Position numbers and translations under genes: made by a program | The notes under the pieces: model-generated | Seen by the model: only the letters and a program-made list of their open reading frames with translations | Told to the model about the DNA's origin: nothing | The model's database searches: none | Source of the DNA: Bin87 sp034428455 | GTDB taxonomy: Bacteria > Chloroflexota > Dehalococcoidia > Lucifugimonadales > UBA3495 | Length of the DNA: 64,000 bases | Direction of reading: 5' to 3' | Assembly (NCBI GenBank): GCA_034428455.1 | Contig: DAOUHZ010000001.1 | Location: 18,610-82,609 of the forward strand | Shown: piece by piece, positions 8,789-18,432 of the stretch | How the letters are laid out: every line of letters begins with the position of its first letter | Numbering within the stretch: position 1 is the stretch's first letter

Positions 8789-8859
8789 GTTTGTCCCTCC
8801 GTGTCAGTTTCTGCGGGTATTATGCCATACCCTTTCGCTGATCGTTGGCAGGGGCGCAA

Positions 8860-9525
8860 CTAGCCCTCGGGCCACGCCTCATCACCCAGAAGGGGCACAT
8901 AGCTGCACGGTTCCAGCTCCTCGCACACGCGCTCGCCCGGATGGACCCACACCCGCGTCAGCCGCTGACGCGAGCGTTCGCCCACGGGCATGACGAGCCG
9001 ACCGCCCGGCTTCAGTTGCGCCAACAGGGATTCCGGCACCGATGGGGCCGACGCGGACGCCAGGATCGCGTCGAAGGGGGCGCAGTCCGGCGCGCCCAAC
9101 ACTGAGCCGGCCTCCAGCACCGTCACGCTGGCGAATCCGGCGCCGGCCAGGTTGCGTCGCGCCATCGCGACCAGTTCCGGTATCCGCTCCACCGCGACCA
9201 CGCGCCCGGACGGAAGCATCGCGGAGAGCACCGCCGCCTGGTAACCACTGCCGGCTCCCACTTCCAGCAAGTATTCGTCGCCTTGCAACTGCAACGCTTG
9301 CGCGGCCGTGGCAACCATCAGCGGTTGCGATATGGTCTGTCCGTAGCCTATCGACAGGGGAATGTTCCGGTACGCCTGGTGCCGTAAATGTTCGGGCACG
9401 AACCTTTCCCTAGGCACGACGCGCATGGCGGCCACCGCCGGCACGTCGCCCAGGGTCCTGGTCAGGTGATCGAACAGCCGTGTCCGGTCCACATCGGACA
9501 GGAACCCGGCCCAGGAGAGGCTCAC
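8860..9525 (-). CDS. pcm: Protein-L-isoaspartate O-methyltransferase
   Basis: SAM-dependent repair enzyme that methylates isoaspartyl residues of damaged proteins. The 221-aa protein shows RERFVPEHLRHQAYRNIPLSIGYGQTISQP (substrate site), motif I LLEVGAGSGYQAAVL, and LKPGGRLVMPVG. Its ATG overlaps the stop of the enoyl-CoA hydratase gene (ATGA), so the two are translationally coupled. Confidence 0.94.
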   Translation of the reverse strand: MSLSWAGFLSDVDRTRLFDHLTRTLGDVPAVAAMRVVPRERFVPEHLRHQAYRNIPLSIGYGQTISQPLMVATAAQALQLQGDEYLLEVGAGSGYQAAVLSAMLPSGRVVAVERIPELVAMARRNLAGAGFASVTVLEAGSVLGAPDCAPFDAILASASAPSVPESLLAQLKPGGRLVMPVGERSRQRLTRVWVHPGERVCEELEPCSYVPLLGDEAWPEG

Positions 9526-10331
9526 GAACCTTGAAACCAGGCTGGCCGCTTTTGCGAGAATGCCTTTATCCCTTCCTGGAAGTCCCGCGTCAGACCGATG
9601 TTTGCGATGGCGTCGGTTTCAGCGTCCAACTGGGTCGCCAGATCGGAGTCCCAACTGCCATCGAACAGGGCCTTGACCCGACCATATGCGCGGGTGGGAC
9701 CTTGAGCCAGCCGATCCGCGGTTTCCATGGCGTGCCGTTCGAAATGGCCGGATTCGAACACCTGGCTTACCAGTCCCATCTCCAGCGCGTATTGAGCGCC
9801 GATGGGCTGGCGGGCCAGGTAGATGTCCATGGCGCGGCCCTGACCGACGATGCGCGGCAGCATGTACGTGGAACCGCCGTCCGCCGTGCAGCCGATGTTG
9901 GCGTAGGCCAGCAGGAATCGCGCATCCGACGACGCGACGCGGATGTCGCACGCCAGCGCCAGGCTGAAGCCGGCGCCGGCCGCCACGCCGTTGATGGCCG
10001 CCACCACCGGCTTGTCCAGCCGCCGTATGCCCATCACCACGTCGCGGTGCAGCGTGTTCGCCAGTTCTCTGAGATGATCGGATAGTCCTTCCGCGCCGCC
10101 ATCATCCAGTTGCTGGGCAAAGTCGCGCACGTCCGCGCCGGAGCAGAATGCGCCGTCGGTGCCGGTGAGCAGCACGGCGCGGGTATCTCCGCCGCGGCAG
10201 GACTTGATGGCTTCACCCAGTTCGTCCACCATGGCCGGCGACAGCGCGTTGCGCGCCTCGGGGCGGTTGAGCCGGATGACCGCCAGAGGGCCCTTCCTTT
10301 CCAGTTGGACGCGGTTGTCTGTGGTGGTCAT
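9522..10331 (-). CDS. Enoyl-CoA hydratase/isomerase family protein
   Basis: 269-aa crotonase-fold protein. CoA-ester oxyanion-hole segments are GTDGAFCSGADVRDF and NGVAAGAGFSLALACDI. The GCTADGGSTYMLPRIVG stretch resembles PaaG-type isomerases more than classical hydratases, which have Glu in this area. Likely in fatty- or aromatic-acid oxidation; the reaction (hydration or double-bond isomerisation) is not decided. It overlaps pcm downstream by 4 bp. Confidence 0.9.
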   Translation of the reverse strand: MTTTDNRVQLERKGPLAVIRLNRPEARNALSPAMVDELGEAIKSCRGGDTRAVLLTGTDGAFCSGADVRDFAQQLDDGGAEGLSDHLRELANTLHRDVVMGIRRLDKPVVAAINGVAAGAGFSLALACDIRVASSDARFLLAYANIGCTADGGSTYMLPRIVGQGRAMDIYLARQPIGAQYALEMGLVSQVFESGHFERHAMETADRLAQGPTRAYGRVKALFDGSWDSDLATQLDAETDAIANIGLTRDFQEGIKAFSQKRPAWFQGS

Positions 10332-10352
10332 CGGGGCCTCCTACCTGTCTCG

Positions 10353-10658
10353 TTAGTGCGGGGTGTTGCAGACAGGGCATCTGATCCGGTTCAAACGCTG
10401 ACAGACCGTGCACCTCCGGCTGTGGTCCCTCACATCCTGCAATATTGTGATAATCCACCAAATGGTAATGCCGGTTGCCACGTTGAGCAGGACATTTCTA
10501 CCCGTTTCCGAGGCGTTTGCCATGGCGGCTAGTCCAATCACCAGAGCGGCTGGAAGGAGCGCTGACGCCAGCAATTGGACGATTCTGGTCAGAATTTCAT
10601 TCACCGCAATGCGATCCGCTGCGACAGGTAGCCTTGCTATTGTCGGGTCATTGTCCAC
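10353..10658 (-). CDS. Small two-helix membrane protein with C-terminal zinc-ribbon-like cysteines
   Basis: 101 aa. Two hydrophobic segments (about 26-48 and 57-75) are followed by RRCTVCQRLNRIRCPVCNTPH, a CxxC...CxxC pattern that could bind zinc. No family recognised. It overlaps the upstream small membrane gene by 22 bp, suggesting a two-gene unit. Confidence 0.6.
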   Translation of the reverse strand: MDNDPTIARLPVAADRIAVNEILTRIVQLLASALLPAALVIGLAAMANASETGRNVLLNVATGITIWWIITILQDVRDHSRRCTVCQRLNRIRCPVCNTPH

Positions 10659-10813
10659 AAGCCGCCGGCTGCGCCCAGCAGAAAGACCAGCAAAGTGTCC
10701 TGCCCGCCTGCCTCCATTCCCAAAGGCAACAGGGGCAATAACAGCATATACAGGATCGCCGAGACGAATCCGACGAGCAATCCAACCATGATTTTCATGT
10801 TCGGTCTTGGCAT
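10637..10813 (-). CDS. Small two-helix membrane protein
   Basis: 58-aa protein made almost entirely of two hydrophobic helices (MVGLLVGFVSAILYMLLLPL and LLVFLLGAAGGLW). ATG at 10813 follows GGAGAGGTG. It overlaps the next gene by 22 bp and sits downstream of ilvD on the same strand. No known family recognised. Confidence 0.6.
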   Translation of the reverse strand: MPRPNMKIMVGLLVGFVSAILYMLLLPLLPLGMEAGGQDTLLVFLLGAAGGLWTMTRQ

Positions 10814-10864
10814 CTGATTCACCTCTCCAAGCGGCAATTCACCGGCTGGTCAGCCGCGACTGCA

Positions 10865-12592
<1,728 letters not shown>

Positions 12593-12655
12593 GTGTCAAC
12601 CGGATATGGCAATCGATTATAGATTGGCCCTACCGGGGCGGCAACCGAGCCGCAG

Positions 12656-13675
12656 TTACAGCTCCACCACCATCTGTAGCTCGCTGGTCGGGTGGCACAG
12701 CGCTTCGAAGGCGCCTTGGATGCCTTCCAGTGGGACAAAGTTGGTTCCCGTCAGCATGTGCTCCACGGACACCCTTCCGGTGCGCATCAGGTCCAGCGCG
12801 ATGCGCCAGTCCTCGGGCAGCGTGCCGAAGGACGATTGCATCCGCACTTCTCGCGCCATCCAGTTGGGCGGGACGACCGGCGTGGGTTCCCACGCGATGG
12901 CGATCATCACCACCTGCCCGCCCCGGGCGCACAGGTCCAGCCCTTGCTCCAAGGTCGACGGCGCGGCGGCGCATTCGAACACCACCTGCGGACCCGTTCC
13001 GCCGGTCAACTCGACCACTCGCTCTGCAAAATCACTGTCCGTTGGGTTGAGCACCGCGTCCGCGCCCAGCAGGCGGGCGGCCTCGGCGCGGCCCGGGGCC
13101 GGTTCGGACACGATCACGGTGGTCGCGCCGGCGGCCCGCGCCGTCTGCATGCACAGCAGGCCGATGGGTCCGGCGCCCAACACCAGGGCCGCGTCGCCCA
13201 GCTTGATGTCGGACAGGCGCACGGCGTGGACGGTGACCGCGCAGGGTTCGCAGAGGGCCGCCTGCTCGTCGGTCACGTCGTCGGGAACCGGCGTCGGTTC
13301 CCACTCGTCCAACAGCACGAACTCGGCGTAGCCGCGCGGCCGCACGTTCTGTTGGAAGCCCATGGTGCGGTAGTTGAAGCGGGGGTTGGTGCGCGTTGCT
13401 GAGCCACCGCCCGGCGGAGGATGCCCGCCGCCGCCTACCACCCGGTCGCCCACCTGCCAGCGACTCACGCCGGGGCCGACGTCAACGATGGTGCCCGTGT
13501 ACTCGTGGCCCATCACCGCGCCCGGCTGGGCCAGGTCGTACATGAAGGCGTGGACGTCCGTGCCGCAGATGGCGGAGTATTTCACTCGCATCACGACCTG
13601 GTTTGGCCCGGGAGTGGGGTCGGGCAGCTCCTCAACCTGCAATACCTGCTCACCCTTGTAAACGGCAGCGCGCAT
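12656..13675 (-). CDS. Zinc-type medium-chain alcohol dehydrogenase
   Basis: 339-aa MDR-family NAD(P)-dependent dehydrogenase. Catalytic-zinc signatures are SAICGTDVHAF and GHEYTGTIVDVGPGV; the Rossmann turn is ALVLGAGPIGLLCMQ. The four-cysteine structural-zinc lobe normal in this fold is replaced by a glycine/proline-rich stretch (GGGGHPPPGGGSATR). ATG at 13675 follows GGAGGG; the 16 upstream in-frame codons do not resemble the family. Substrate unknown (threonine-, sorbitol- or aryl-alcohol-like). Confidence 0.9.
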   Translation of the reverse strand: MRAAVYKGEQVLQVEELPDPTPGPNQVVMRVKYSAICGTDVHAFMYDLAQPGAVMGHEYTGTIVDVGPGVSRWQVGDRVVGGGGHPPPGGGSATRTNPRFNYRTMGFQQNVRPRGYAEFVLLDEWEPTPVPDDVTDEQAALCEPCAVTVHAVRLSDIKLGDAALVLGAGPIGLLCMQTARAAGATTVIVSEPAPGRAEAARLLGADAVLNPTDSDFAERVVELTGGTGPQVVFECAAAPSTLEQGLDLCARGGQVVMIAIAWEPTPVVPPNWMAREVRMQSSFGTLPEDWRIALDLMRTGRVSVEHMLTGTNFVPLEGIQGAFEALCHPTSELQMVVEL

Positions 13676-13795
13676 GGCAAAATCCCTCCGGCGCGAAAGT
13701 GTCGCCAGCATAGCACAGGGCACAGAAGCAGCCTGCTACAATCGGACATCAGCCGGCATCGGCAAGGCAGCGAATCATGCGCTCAGGGGGAACTG

Positions 13796-14368
13796 ATGGC
13801 CAGCAATCCGGATAAGAAAGATCGCATCGTGGATCTGGCCTGTGCCATGTACGACTCCAAGATCCGCCATCTGGTCGAACCGGAGCGTCAGGGAGAGTAC
13901 CTGACGCTGGACGTGGTCACTGGCGAATACGAGATCGACGCCGATGAGATAGCGGCGACTTCCAGAATGCTTGAGCGGCATTCTGCCGAGAACCTGTTCA
14001 CCTTTCGCATTGGCTACCTTGCGTTCGGTGCCTTCGGGATGCGGGTCAGGCCGGTGTCCGAGGATCACGCGGGAGTTGCCAGTCGGAGACCGAGGGAGAC
14101 GCTCGTTCCCGCTCCCGGTCATGAGAACTCGGTCGTGAGCAAGGGCATCGCGATCTATGACGCCAAAATCCGCCATCTGGTAGAACCGGAACACCACGGG
14201 GAGTACATTACGCTGGACGTCAAAACCGGAGAGTATGAAGTAGACGCCGACGACCTAGCGGCCAATTTCAGGATGCTGGAGCGGCATTCGGCAGAGACGC
14301 TGGTCACGCTGCGCATTGGCTACCCCGCATACGGGACTTTTGTGGGATGGCGGGGGGTTTTCCCGTGA
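13796..14368 (+). CDS. Tandem-duplicated small-domain protein paired with an aspartic protease
   Basis: 190 aa built from two copies (about residues 8-75 and 118-184) of one unit with the pattern YDxKIRHLVEPExxGEY(L/I)TLDV.TGEYE(I/V)DADxxAAxxRMLERHSAE....RIGY. The copies differ at scattered positions, so the duplication is not recent. Single-unit proteins of this type are, as I recall, common as partners of retropepsin-like genes in Chloroflexota and cyanobacteria, function unknown. ATG at 13796 sits just after AGGGGGAAC. The gene overlaps the protease gene by 22 bp. Confidence 0.75.
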   Translation: MASNPDKKDRIVDLACAMYDSKIRHLVEPERQGEYLTLDVVTGEYEIDADEIAATSRMLERHSAENLFTFRIGYLAFGAFGMRVRPVSEDHAGVASRRPRETLVPAPGHENSVVSKGIAIYDAKIRHLVEPEHHGEYITLDVKTGEYEVDADDLAANFRMLERHSAETLVTLRIGYPAYGTFVGWRGVFP

Positions 14369-14739
14369 CCTCCGGTCATATCGATCAATACGGGCGCGCG
14401 GTGATTTCTGTCGACTTGTTCGACCGACAGGGCCGGCTATATCGAATCAATGCAATCGTCGATACCGGTTTCGATGATTTTTTGGCTCTGCCCACTCATT
14501 TGGTGCAGCGCTTGGGACTGGTTTGGGCCAGCCGTATATCGATGCACGTTGCCACCTCGGAGCTGGCGCAGTTTGATACCTATGCGGCTACGATTTTGTG
14601 GCTGGGCAACCGCCTGTCCATCAGGGTGGTGCAAACCCAATCCGAAATTCTGGTCGGTATCCGGCTCTTACGGGAAAGTCAGTTGACGGCGCAGTTTTGG
14701 GAAGGCGGCTCGGTGAGTGTACAGTCTCGCCCTGCGTAG
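14347..14739 (+). CDS. Retropepsin-like (clan AA) aspartic protease domain protein
   Basis: 130-aa protein with the single-domain aspartic protease signature INAIVDTGFDDFLALP (usually DTGA/DSGA) and the hydrophobic-hydrophobic-Gly segment SEILVGIRLL near the C-terminus. Such proteases act as dimers. It overlaps the duplicated-domain gene and presumably works with it. A second, unlinked clan AA protein lies at 62975. The Phe after DTG is unusual. Confidence 0.72.
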   Translation: MAGGFPVTSGHIDQYGRAVISVDLFDRQGRLYRINAIVDTGFDDFLALPTHLVQRLGLVWASRISMHVATSELAQFDTYAATILWLGNRLSIRVVQTQSEILVGIRLLRESQLTAQFWEGGSVSVQSRPA

Positions 14740-14868
14740 ACTCGCATCTGCGCCGTTCCTTCGCCCTTGCGCCAACCGGCAAAGTGCGCTAGCATTTTTG
14801 CCGAAATCATCCCGTCCATGACGGACATCCGTACCGCGTTGTCATCACCTCAAAGGAGACTGCACACG

Positions 14869-15339
14869 ATGTTCAATCCCATCGCCATCCTGAAGCCGCG
14901 CACGGCCCACGCCCACTGCGACATCCCCTGCGGGATCTATGACCCGCTGGTCGCCAAGATCGCCGCCCAGACCGTGCAGAAAATGGTCCTCCGCATGCAG
15001 AACCTGGAAGCCCCGCAGCCCGGCGCTCCGGCCGCCGACCGACAGACCTTCGCCAACACCTTCTCCCGCTACGTCACCGTCAAGGAAGAGCACGCTGAGA
15101 AGTGCAAGGAAGAGCTGCGGATCCTCTGGGCCGACTACGCCTGGCCCGGCACCGACGCCAACGAGATCGCCGGCAAGTTCAACGCCGCCCTCAAGCTGGC
15201 CGGCCAGTGCAAGCAGACCGTCAGCATGGAGAATGCCGAGGCCCTGGTCGCCGCCTGCGACGACATTGCCACCGCCTTCTGGTCCACCAAGAACGTCGAG
15301 TACAGCGACCCCAACGCCGCCGCCCGCTACGGCACCTAG
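14869..15339 (+). CDS. sodN: Nickel superoxide dismutase
   Basis: 156-aa precursor. The diagnostic nickel hook HCDIPCGIYDP starts at residue 16 after a 15-residue propeptide (MFNPIAILKPRTAHA); cleavage would expose His1, with Cys2 and Cys6 as nickel ligands. The rest is the expected four-helix bundle (VQKMVLRMQNLE, HAEKCKEELRILWADY). ATG at 14869 follows AAAGGAGA. No SodX-type maturation peptidase is adjacent. The TAG stop lies within a CTAG that abuts the end of an insertion-sequence remnant. Confidence 0.93.
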   Translation: MFNPIAILKPRTAHAHCDIPCGIYDPLVAKIAAQTVQKMVLRMQNLEAPQPGAPAADRQTFANTFSRYVTVKEEHAEKCKEELRILWADYAWPGTDANEIAGKFNAALKLAGQCKQTVSMENAEALVAACDDIATAFWSTKNVEYSDPNAAARYGT

Positions 15340-15395
15340 GCAGCCCGTCTGAGGATTCATAGCGACTACTGATGAGACCATGCGGTGGTCTGGGT

Positions 15396-15979
15396 TCACA
15401 CGGTTAGCGGGGTTGGCGGTGTGGGATTGGCCAACGGGCAGCAATGCCGGAACAACTTCAGCAGGTTGTGGCCGATGCAGATCAGGGACCACTCGCCCTG
15501 AACCTTCTCCAAGCCCCGCAGCAGGAACTGCCGGAAGCCTCGGCCCTGCATGATCTGGCCGAATATCGGTTCCACCGTCGCCATGCGCAACGCGTAACGT
15601 TGGCGGCCCCGCCTGGTCTGCAACTTGCGGCGCATCCGGTCCCTGGGATGGAGATCTTTGGGATGCGTCCTTCAGGCGCTGTCGCCGGGCCGTGGCGGGT
15701 CTTTTCCGGCGCGATGAAGGGGTCAGCGCCCAGAGCCTGCAAATCGGCAACGGCCTGGGCTGAGTAGTAACCGGCGTCGGCGAATACCTCCTTGGGCACG
15801 GTGCCCACATTGGCGATGGTCTCCGCGATCAGTACCACCGCCTGCTGCTTGTCCGAAGTCAGGTTGGTGGCGTGCGCCGCCACGATCACCTGATGTTCAT
15901 GATCCACCACCGCCTGACAGTCGTAGGCTTTCAGGAAATCCCGCGTACCGGGTCCGGGTATGATGCGGGGCTCTGGGTC
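15396..15979 (-). pseudogene. IS1182-like transposase, C-terminal fragment (frameshifted)
   Basis: Reading from 15979 the fragment shows FTDPEPRIIPGPGTRDFLKAYDCQAVVD, then HEHQVIVAAHATNLTSDKQQ and the GYYSAQAVADLQALGADPFIAPE region of DDE transposases. A frameshift near 15640 separates this from the C-terminal part MRRKLQTRRGRQRY...EPIFGQIMQGRGFRQFLLRGLEKV. The N-terminal half is missing; the palindromic element starts immediately beyond it. Confidence 0.85.
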
Positions 15980-15986
15980 AGTGAAG

Positions 15987-16143
15987 GTAACTGTTCAGGG
16001 TTGCGGGGGGTCGTCATTGCGAGCGCAGCGCGGCAATCTCGTTGGGGCAGGAGAACCGTTCGGGAAAAGGTTCTGGAGAGAGGACGGGATTGCCACGGCG
16101 CTAGCGCCTCGCAATGACAACAACCTTAATTCTGAACAGTTAC
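15987..16143. repeat. MITE-like palindromic element, family B copy 1
   Basis: 157 bp with termini GTAACTGTTCAGG and (T)CTGAACAGTTAC and the shared inner core GTCATTGCGAGCGCAGCG.../...CTCGCAATGAC. Nearly identical to the copy at 46184. Its flanks (CAGTGAAG / GCCTACAA) do not match, unlike the copy at 46184, which suggests recombination at this site. Confidence 0.85.
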
Positions 16144-16600
16144 GCCTACAACTGTCAGGCGGGGCGATGATCGCGGACGCCAGCGACAATGTGGGCGCTG
16201 TACCCAAAGAGGTATCCGACGACGCCGGTTACTGCTCGGCCCAGGCCGTTGCCGATTTGCAGGCCCTGGGCGCCGACCCCTTCATCGCGCCGGAAAAGCC
16301 CCGCCACGGCCCGCCGGCGCCCAAAGGACGCATCCCCAAAGATCTCCCTCTCAATGACCGGATGCGCCGCAAGTTGCACTAAACGCAGTGGCCAACGCTA
16401 CGCGCCGCGCATGGCGACGGTGGAACCGGTATTCGGCCAGATCATGCAGGGCCGAGGCTTCCGGCAGTTCCTGCTGCGGAACTTGGAGAAGGTTCAGGGC
16501 GAGTTGTCCCTGATCTGCACCGGCCACAACCTGCCCAAGCTCTTTCGCAACTGTCGCCCGATAACTGCCTCGGGGTCAGCTTTGCCATCCGCCGCGTAAT
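16144..16600 (+). pseudogene. IS1182-like transposase, second C-terminal fragment
   Basis: Homologous to the fragment at 15396-15979 but on the plus strand. It begins AYNCQA, lacks about 27 codons, resumes with IADASDNVGAVPKEVSDDAGYCSAQAVADLQ, hits a stop near 16380 after MRRKLH, and continues in another frame with RSGQRYAPRMATVEPVFGQIMQGRGFRQ. Deleted and frameshifted. Confidence 0.85.
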
Positions 16601-16803
16601 CGTCCCCACCCCATCCCCCCCGTAGCACACCAAATCGCTAATCCTCAAACGGGCTGCTAGTTGCGGACGAGTTGCAGTTGAGCCGCGCCTGGCGCTGAGT
16701 TTCCGGTCCATGCGATTGATGGCTATGCCGACTGCCGCCCAGAGTGCAGGATGCCCCGAATTGGGACCTACCCCGAAACGGTGAGAGAATAAGCCTTGAT
16801 TTC

Positions 16804-16820
16804 TAACGAATAATTCGTTA
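16804..16820. promoter_or_regulatory. Candidate operator for the DNA-binding-domain/INO1 gene
   Basis: Perfect inverted repeat TAACGAA-TAA-TTCGTTA centred 20 bp before the start codon. Its position, and the helix-turn-helix at the N-terminus of the encoded protein, suggest autoregulation. No other copy was noticed in the window. Confidence 0.55.
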
Positions 16821-16831
16821 ACATTGCTGGC

Positions 16832-18379
16832 ATGAGCAATGAACAGAACGCCGCGAAACAGATTATCAGCCGATTTGGAGGCCAGTCAGCGCTGGCGGGT
16901 CTCCTGGGTCGGAGACAGAGCACCGTGCAGCATTGGGCCAGAATCGGGAGGATACCCGCACAGTGGCACGAAAAGCTGCTGGAACTGGCCCGCCAACATG
17001 GCATGGCCTTGGAACCGAAGGACTTCGTCTCGGCCGACACGCCAAACATAGCGTCACCCGACGGCAAGATGGGTGTTCTGCTGGTGGGTCTTGGCGCGGT
17101 TTCGTCAACCTTCATCGCCGGCGTGGAGCACATCCGGCGTGGCTCCGGCCAGCCCATTGGCTCCGTCAGCCAGATGGCCACCATACGATTGGGCAAGCGG
17201 ACCGACAAGCGGACACCACTGATACGAGACTTCGTTCCGCTGGCAGACCCGGATCAGCTGGTGTTCGGAGCCTGGGACCCCATCCCGGACAACGCCTATC
17301 AAGCCGCCGTCAAATGCGGAGTGCTGACACGGTACGAAGAGATCGAACCCATCGCCGACTTTCTCAACACCATCGAACCGATGGAAGCGGTTTTCGACAA
17401 CGACTACGTCAGGCGCATCGAAGGCGTCAACGTCAGGTCGACGGGCAACAAGCAGGAAGCCGTCGACGCCATTCGCCAGGACATTCGCCGGTTCAAGGTC
17501 GAGAACGGGTGCGACCGATTGGTCATGGCATGGTGCGCATCTACCGAAATATTCATTGAGCAATGCGAGATACACCAGGACATCGAGAGCTTCATAGGCG
17601 GCCTTCGTGACAACGACCCCAGGATCCTGCCTTCAATGCTCTATGCCTACGCCGCGTTGCTGGAGGGCGTTCCGTTCATCAACGGCGCGCCCAACCTCTC
17701 GGCCGACGTGCCCGCGCTGGAGACGCTGGCCAAGGACGCCGGCGTGCCGATCTGCGGCAAGGACTTCAAGACCGGCCAGACGCTGGTCAAGACGGTAATC
17801 GGGCCGATGCTCAAGGCCAGGATGCTCGGGGTGGACGGCTGGTTCTCCACCAACATCCTGGGGAACCGCGACGGGGAGGTGCTGGACGAGCCCGAGAACT
17901 TCCGAACCAAGGAGGAGTCCAAGCTCGGCGTCCTGGAGTACATCCTCCAGCCGGAGATGTACCCCGATCTCTATGCCGACGCCTATCACAAGGTGCGCAT
18001 CAACTACTACCCGCCCCGCGGCGACGCCAAGGAGGGCTGGGACAACATCGACCTGTTCGGCTGGCTCCGCCACCGGATGCAACTGAAGATCAACTTCCTC
18101 TGCTCCGACTCCATCCTGGCCGCCCCGTTGTTGCTGGACCTGGTCCTGTTCATGGACCTGGCCCAGCGCGCCGGCCTGACGGGTATACAGGAGTGGCTCT
18201 CCTTCTACTTCAAGAGCCCCCAACACGCCCCGTCCGTCTATCCGGAGCACGACCTGTTCATACAGCAGACCAAGCTCAAGAACACCCTGCGCTGGCTGAT
18301 GGGCGAGGACCAGATCACCCATCTGGGCATGGAGTACTACCGCGACTCGTTCTCTCCGGTTGCCGTGGAGGCTGACTGA
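16832..18379 (+). CDS. ino1: Inositol-3-phosphate synthase with N-terminal helix-turn-helix domain
   Basis: Converts glucose-6-phosphate to 1L-myo-inositol-3-phosphate using NAD+. 515 aa. Residues about 78-505 are the synthase: Rossmann turn GVLLVGLGAVSST (81-93), INGAPNLSADVPALETLA, GKDFKTGQTLVKTVIGPML (catalytic lysines) and NILGNRDGEVLDEPENFRTKEESK. Residues 1-66 form an extra domain, AAKQIISRFGGQSALAGLLGRRQSTVQHWARIGRIPAQW, that looks like a Cro/YdaS-type helix-turn-helix. A perfect palindrome lies 12 bp before the start. The next gene encodes a CDP-alcohol phosphatidyltransferase, so the pair probably makes an inositol phospholipid. The enzyme call is firm; the regulatory role is inferred. 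Confidence 0.92.
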   Translation: MSNEQNAAKQIISRFGGQSALAGLLGRRQSTVQHWARIGRIPAQWHEKLLELARQHGMALEPKDFVSADTPNIASPDGKMGVLLVGLGAVSSTFIAGVEHIRRGSGQPIGSVSQMATIRLGKRTDKRTPLIRDFVPLADPDQLVFGAWDPIPDNAYQAAVKCGVLTRYEEIEPIADFLNTIEPMEAVFDNDYVRRIEGVNVRSTGNKQEAVDAIRQDIRRFKVENGCDRLVMAWCASTEIFIEQCEIHQDIESFIGGLRDNDPRILPSMLYAYAALLEGVPFINGAPNLSADVPALETLAKDAGVPICGKDFKTGQTLVKTVIGPMLKARMLGVDGWFSTNILGNRDGEVLDEPENFRTKEESKLGVLEYILQPEMYPDLYADAYHKVRINYYPPRGDAKEGWDNIDLFGWLRHRMQLKINFLCSDSILAAPLLLDLVLFMDLAQRAGLTGIQEWLSFYFKSPQHAPSVYPEHDLFIQQTKLKNTLRWLMGEDQITHLGMEYYRDSFSPVAVEAD

Positions 18380-18432
18380 AGATGCTGCCCCGCCAATGAT
18401 GCGACGCTCGCGCACAGCAGAAGGAGCCAGCC

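Larger units (their letters stand above)
15340..16657. mobile_element. Inverted pair of decayed IS1182-like elements around a palindromic element
   Basis: Both outer ends carry the same IS terminus in opposite orientation: GCAGCCCGTCTGAGGAT at 15340-15356 and ATCCTCAAACGGGCTGC at 16641-16657. CTAG abuts each end, matching the short palindromic targets known for IS1182-family elements. Inside, two C-terminal transposase fragments point outward, and a family-B palindromic element sits at the junction. No copy has its N-terminal half, so nothing here can be autonomous. Confidence 0.8.

Noticed and set aside
15987..16143. Target duplication for the family-B copy inside the IS remnant
   Set aside because: The flanks (CAGTGAAG and GCCTACAA) do not match; the copy lies at a rearrangement junction.
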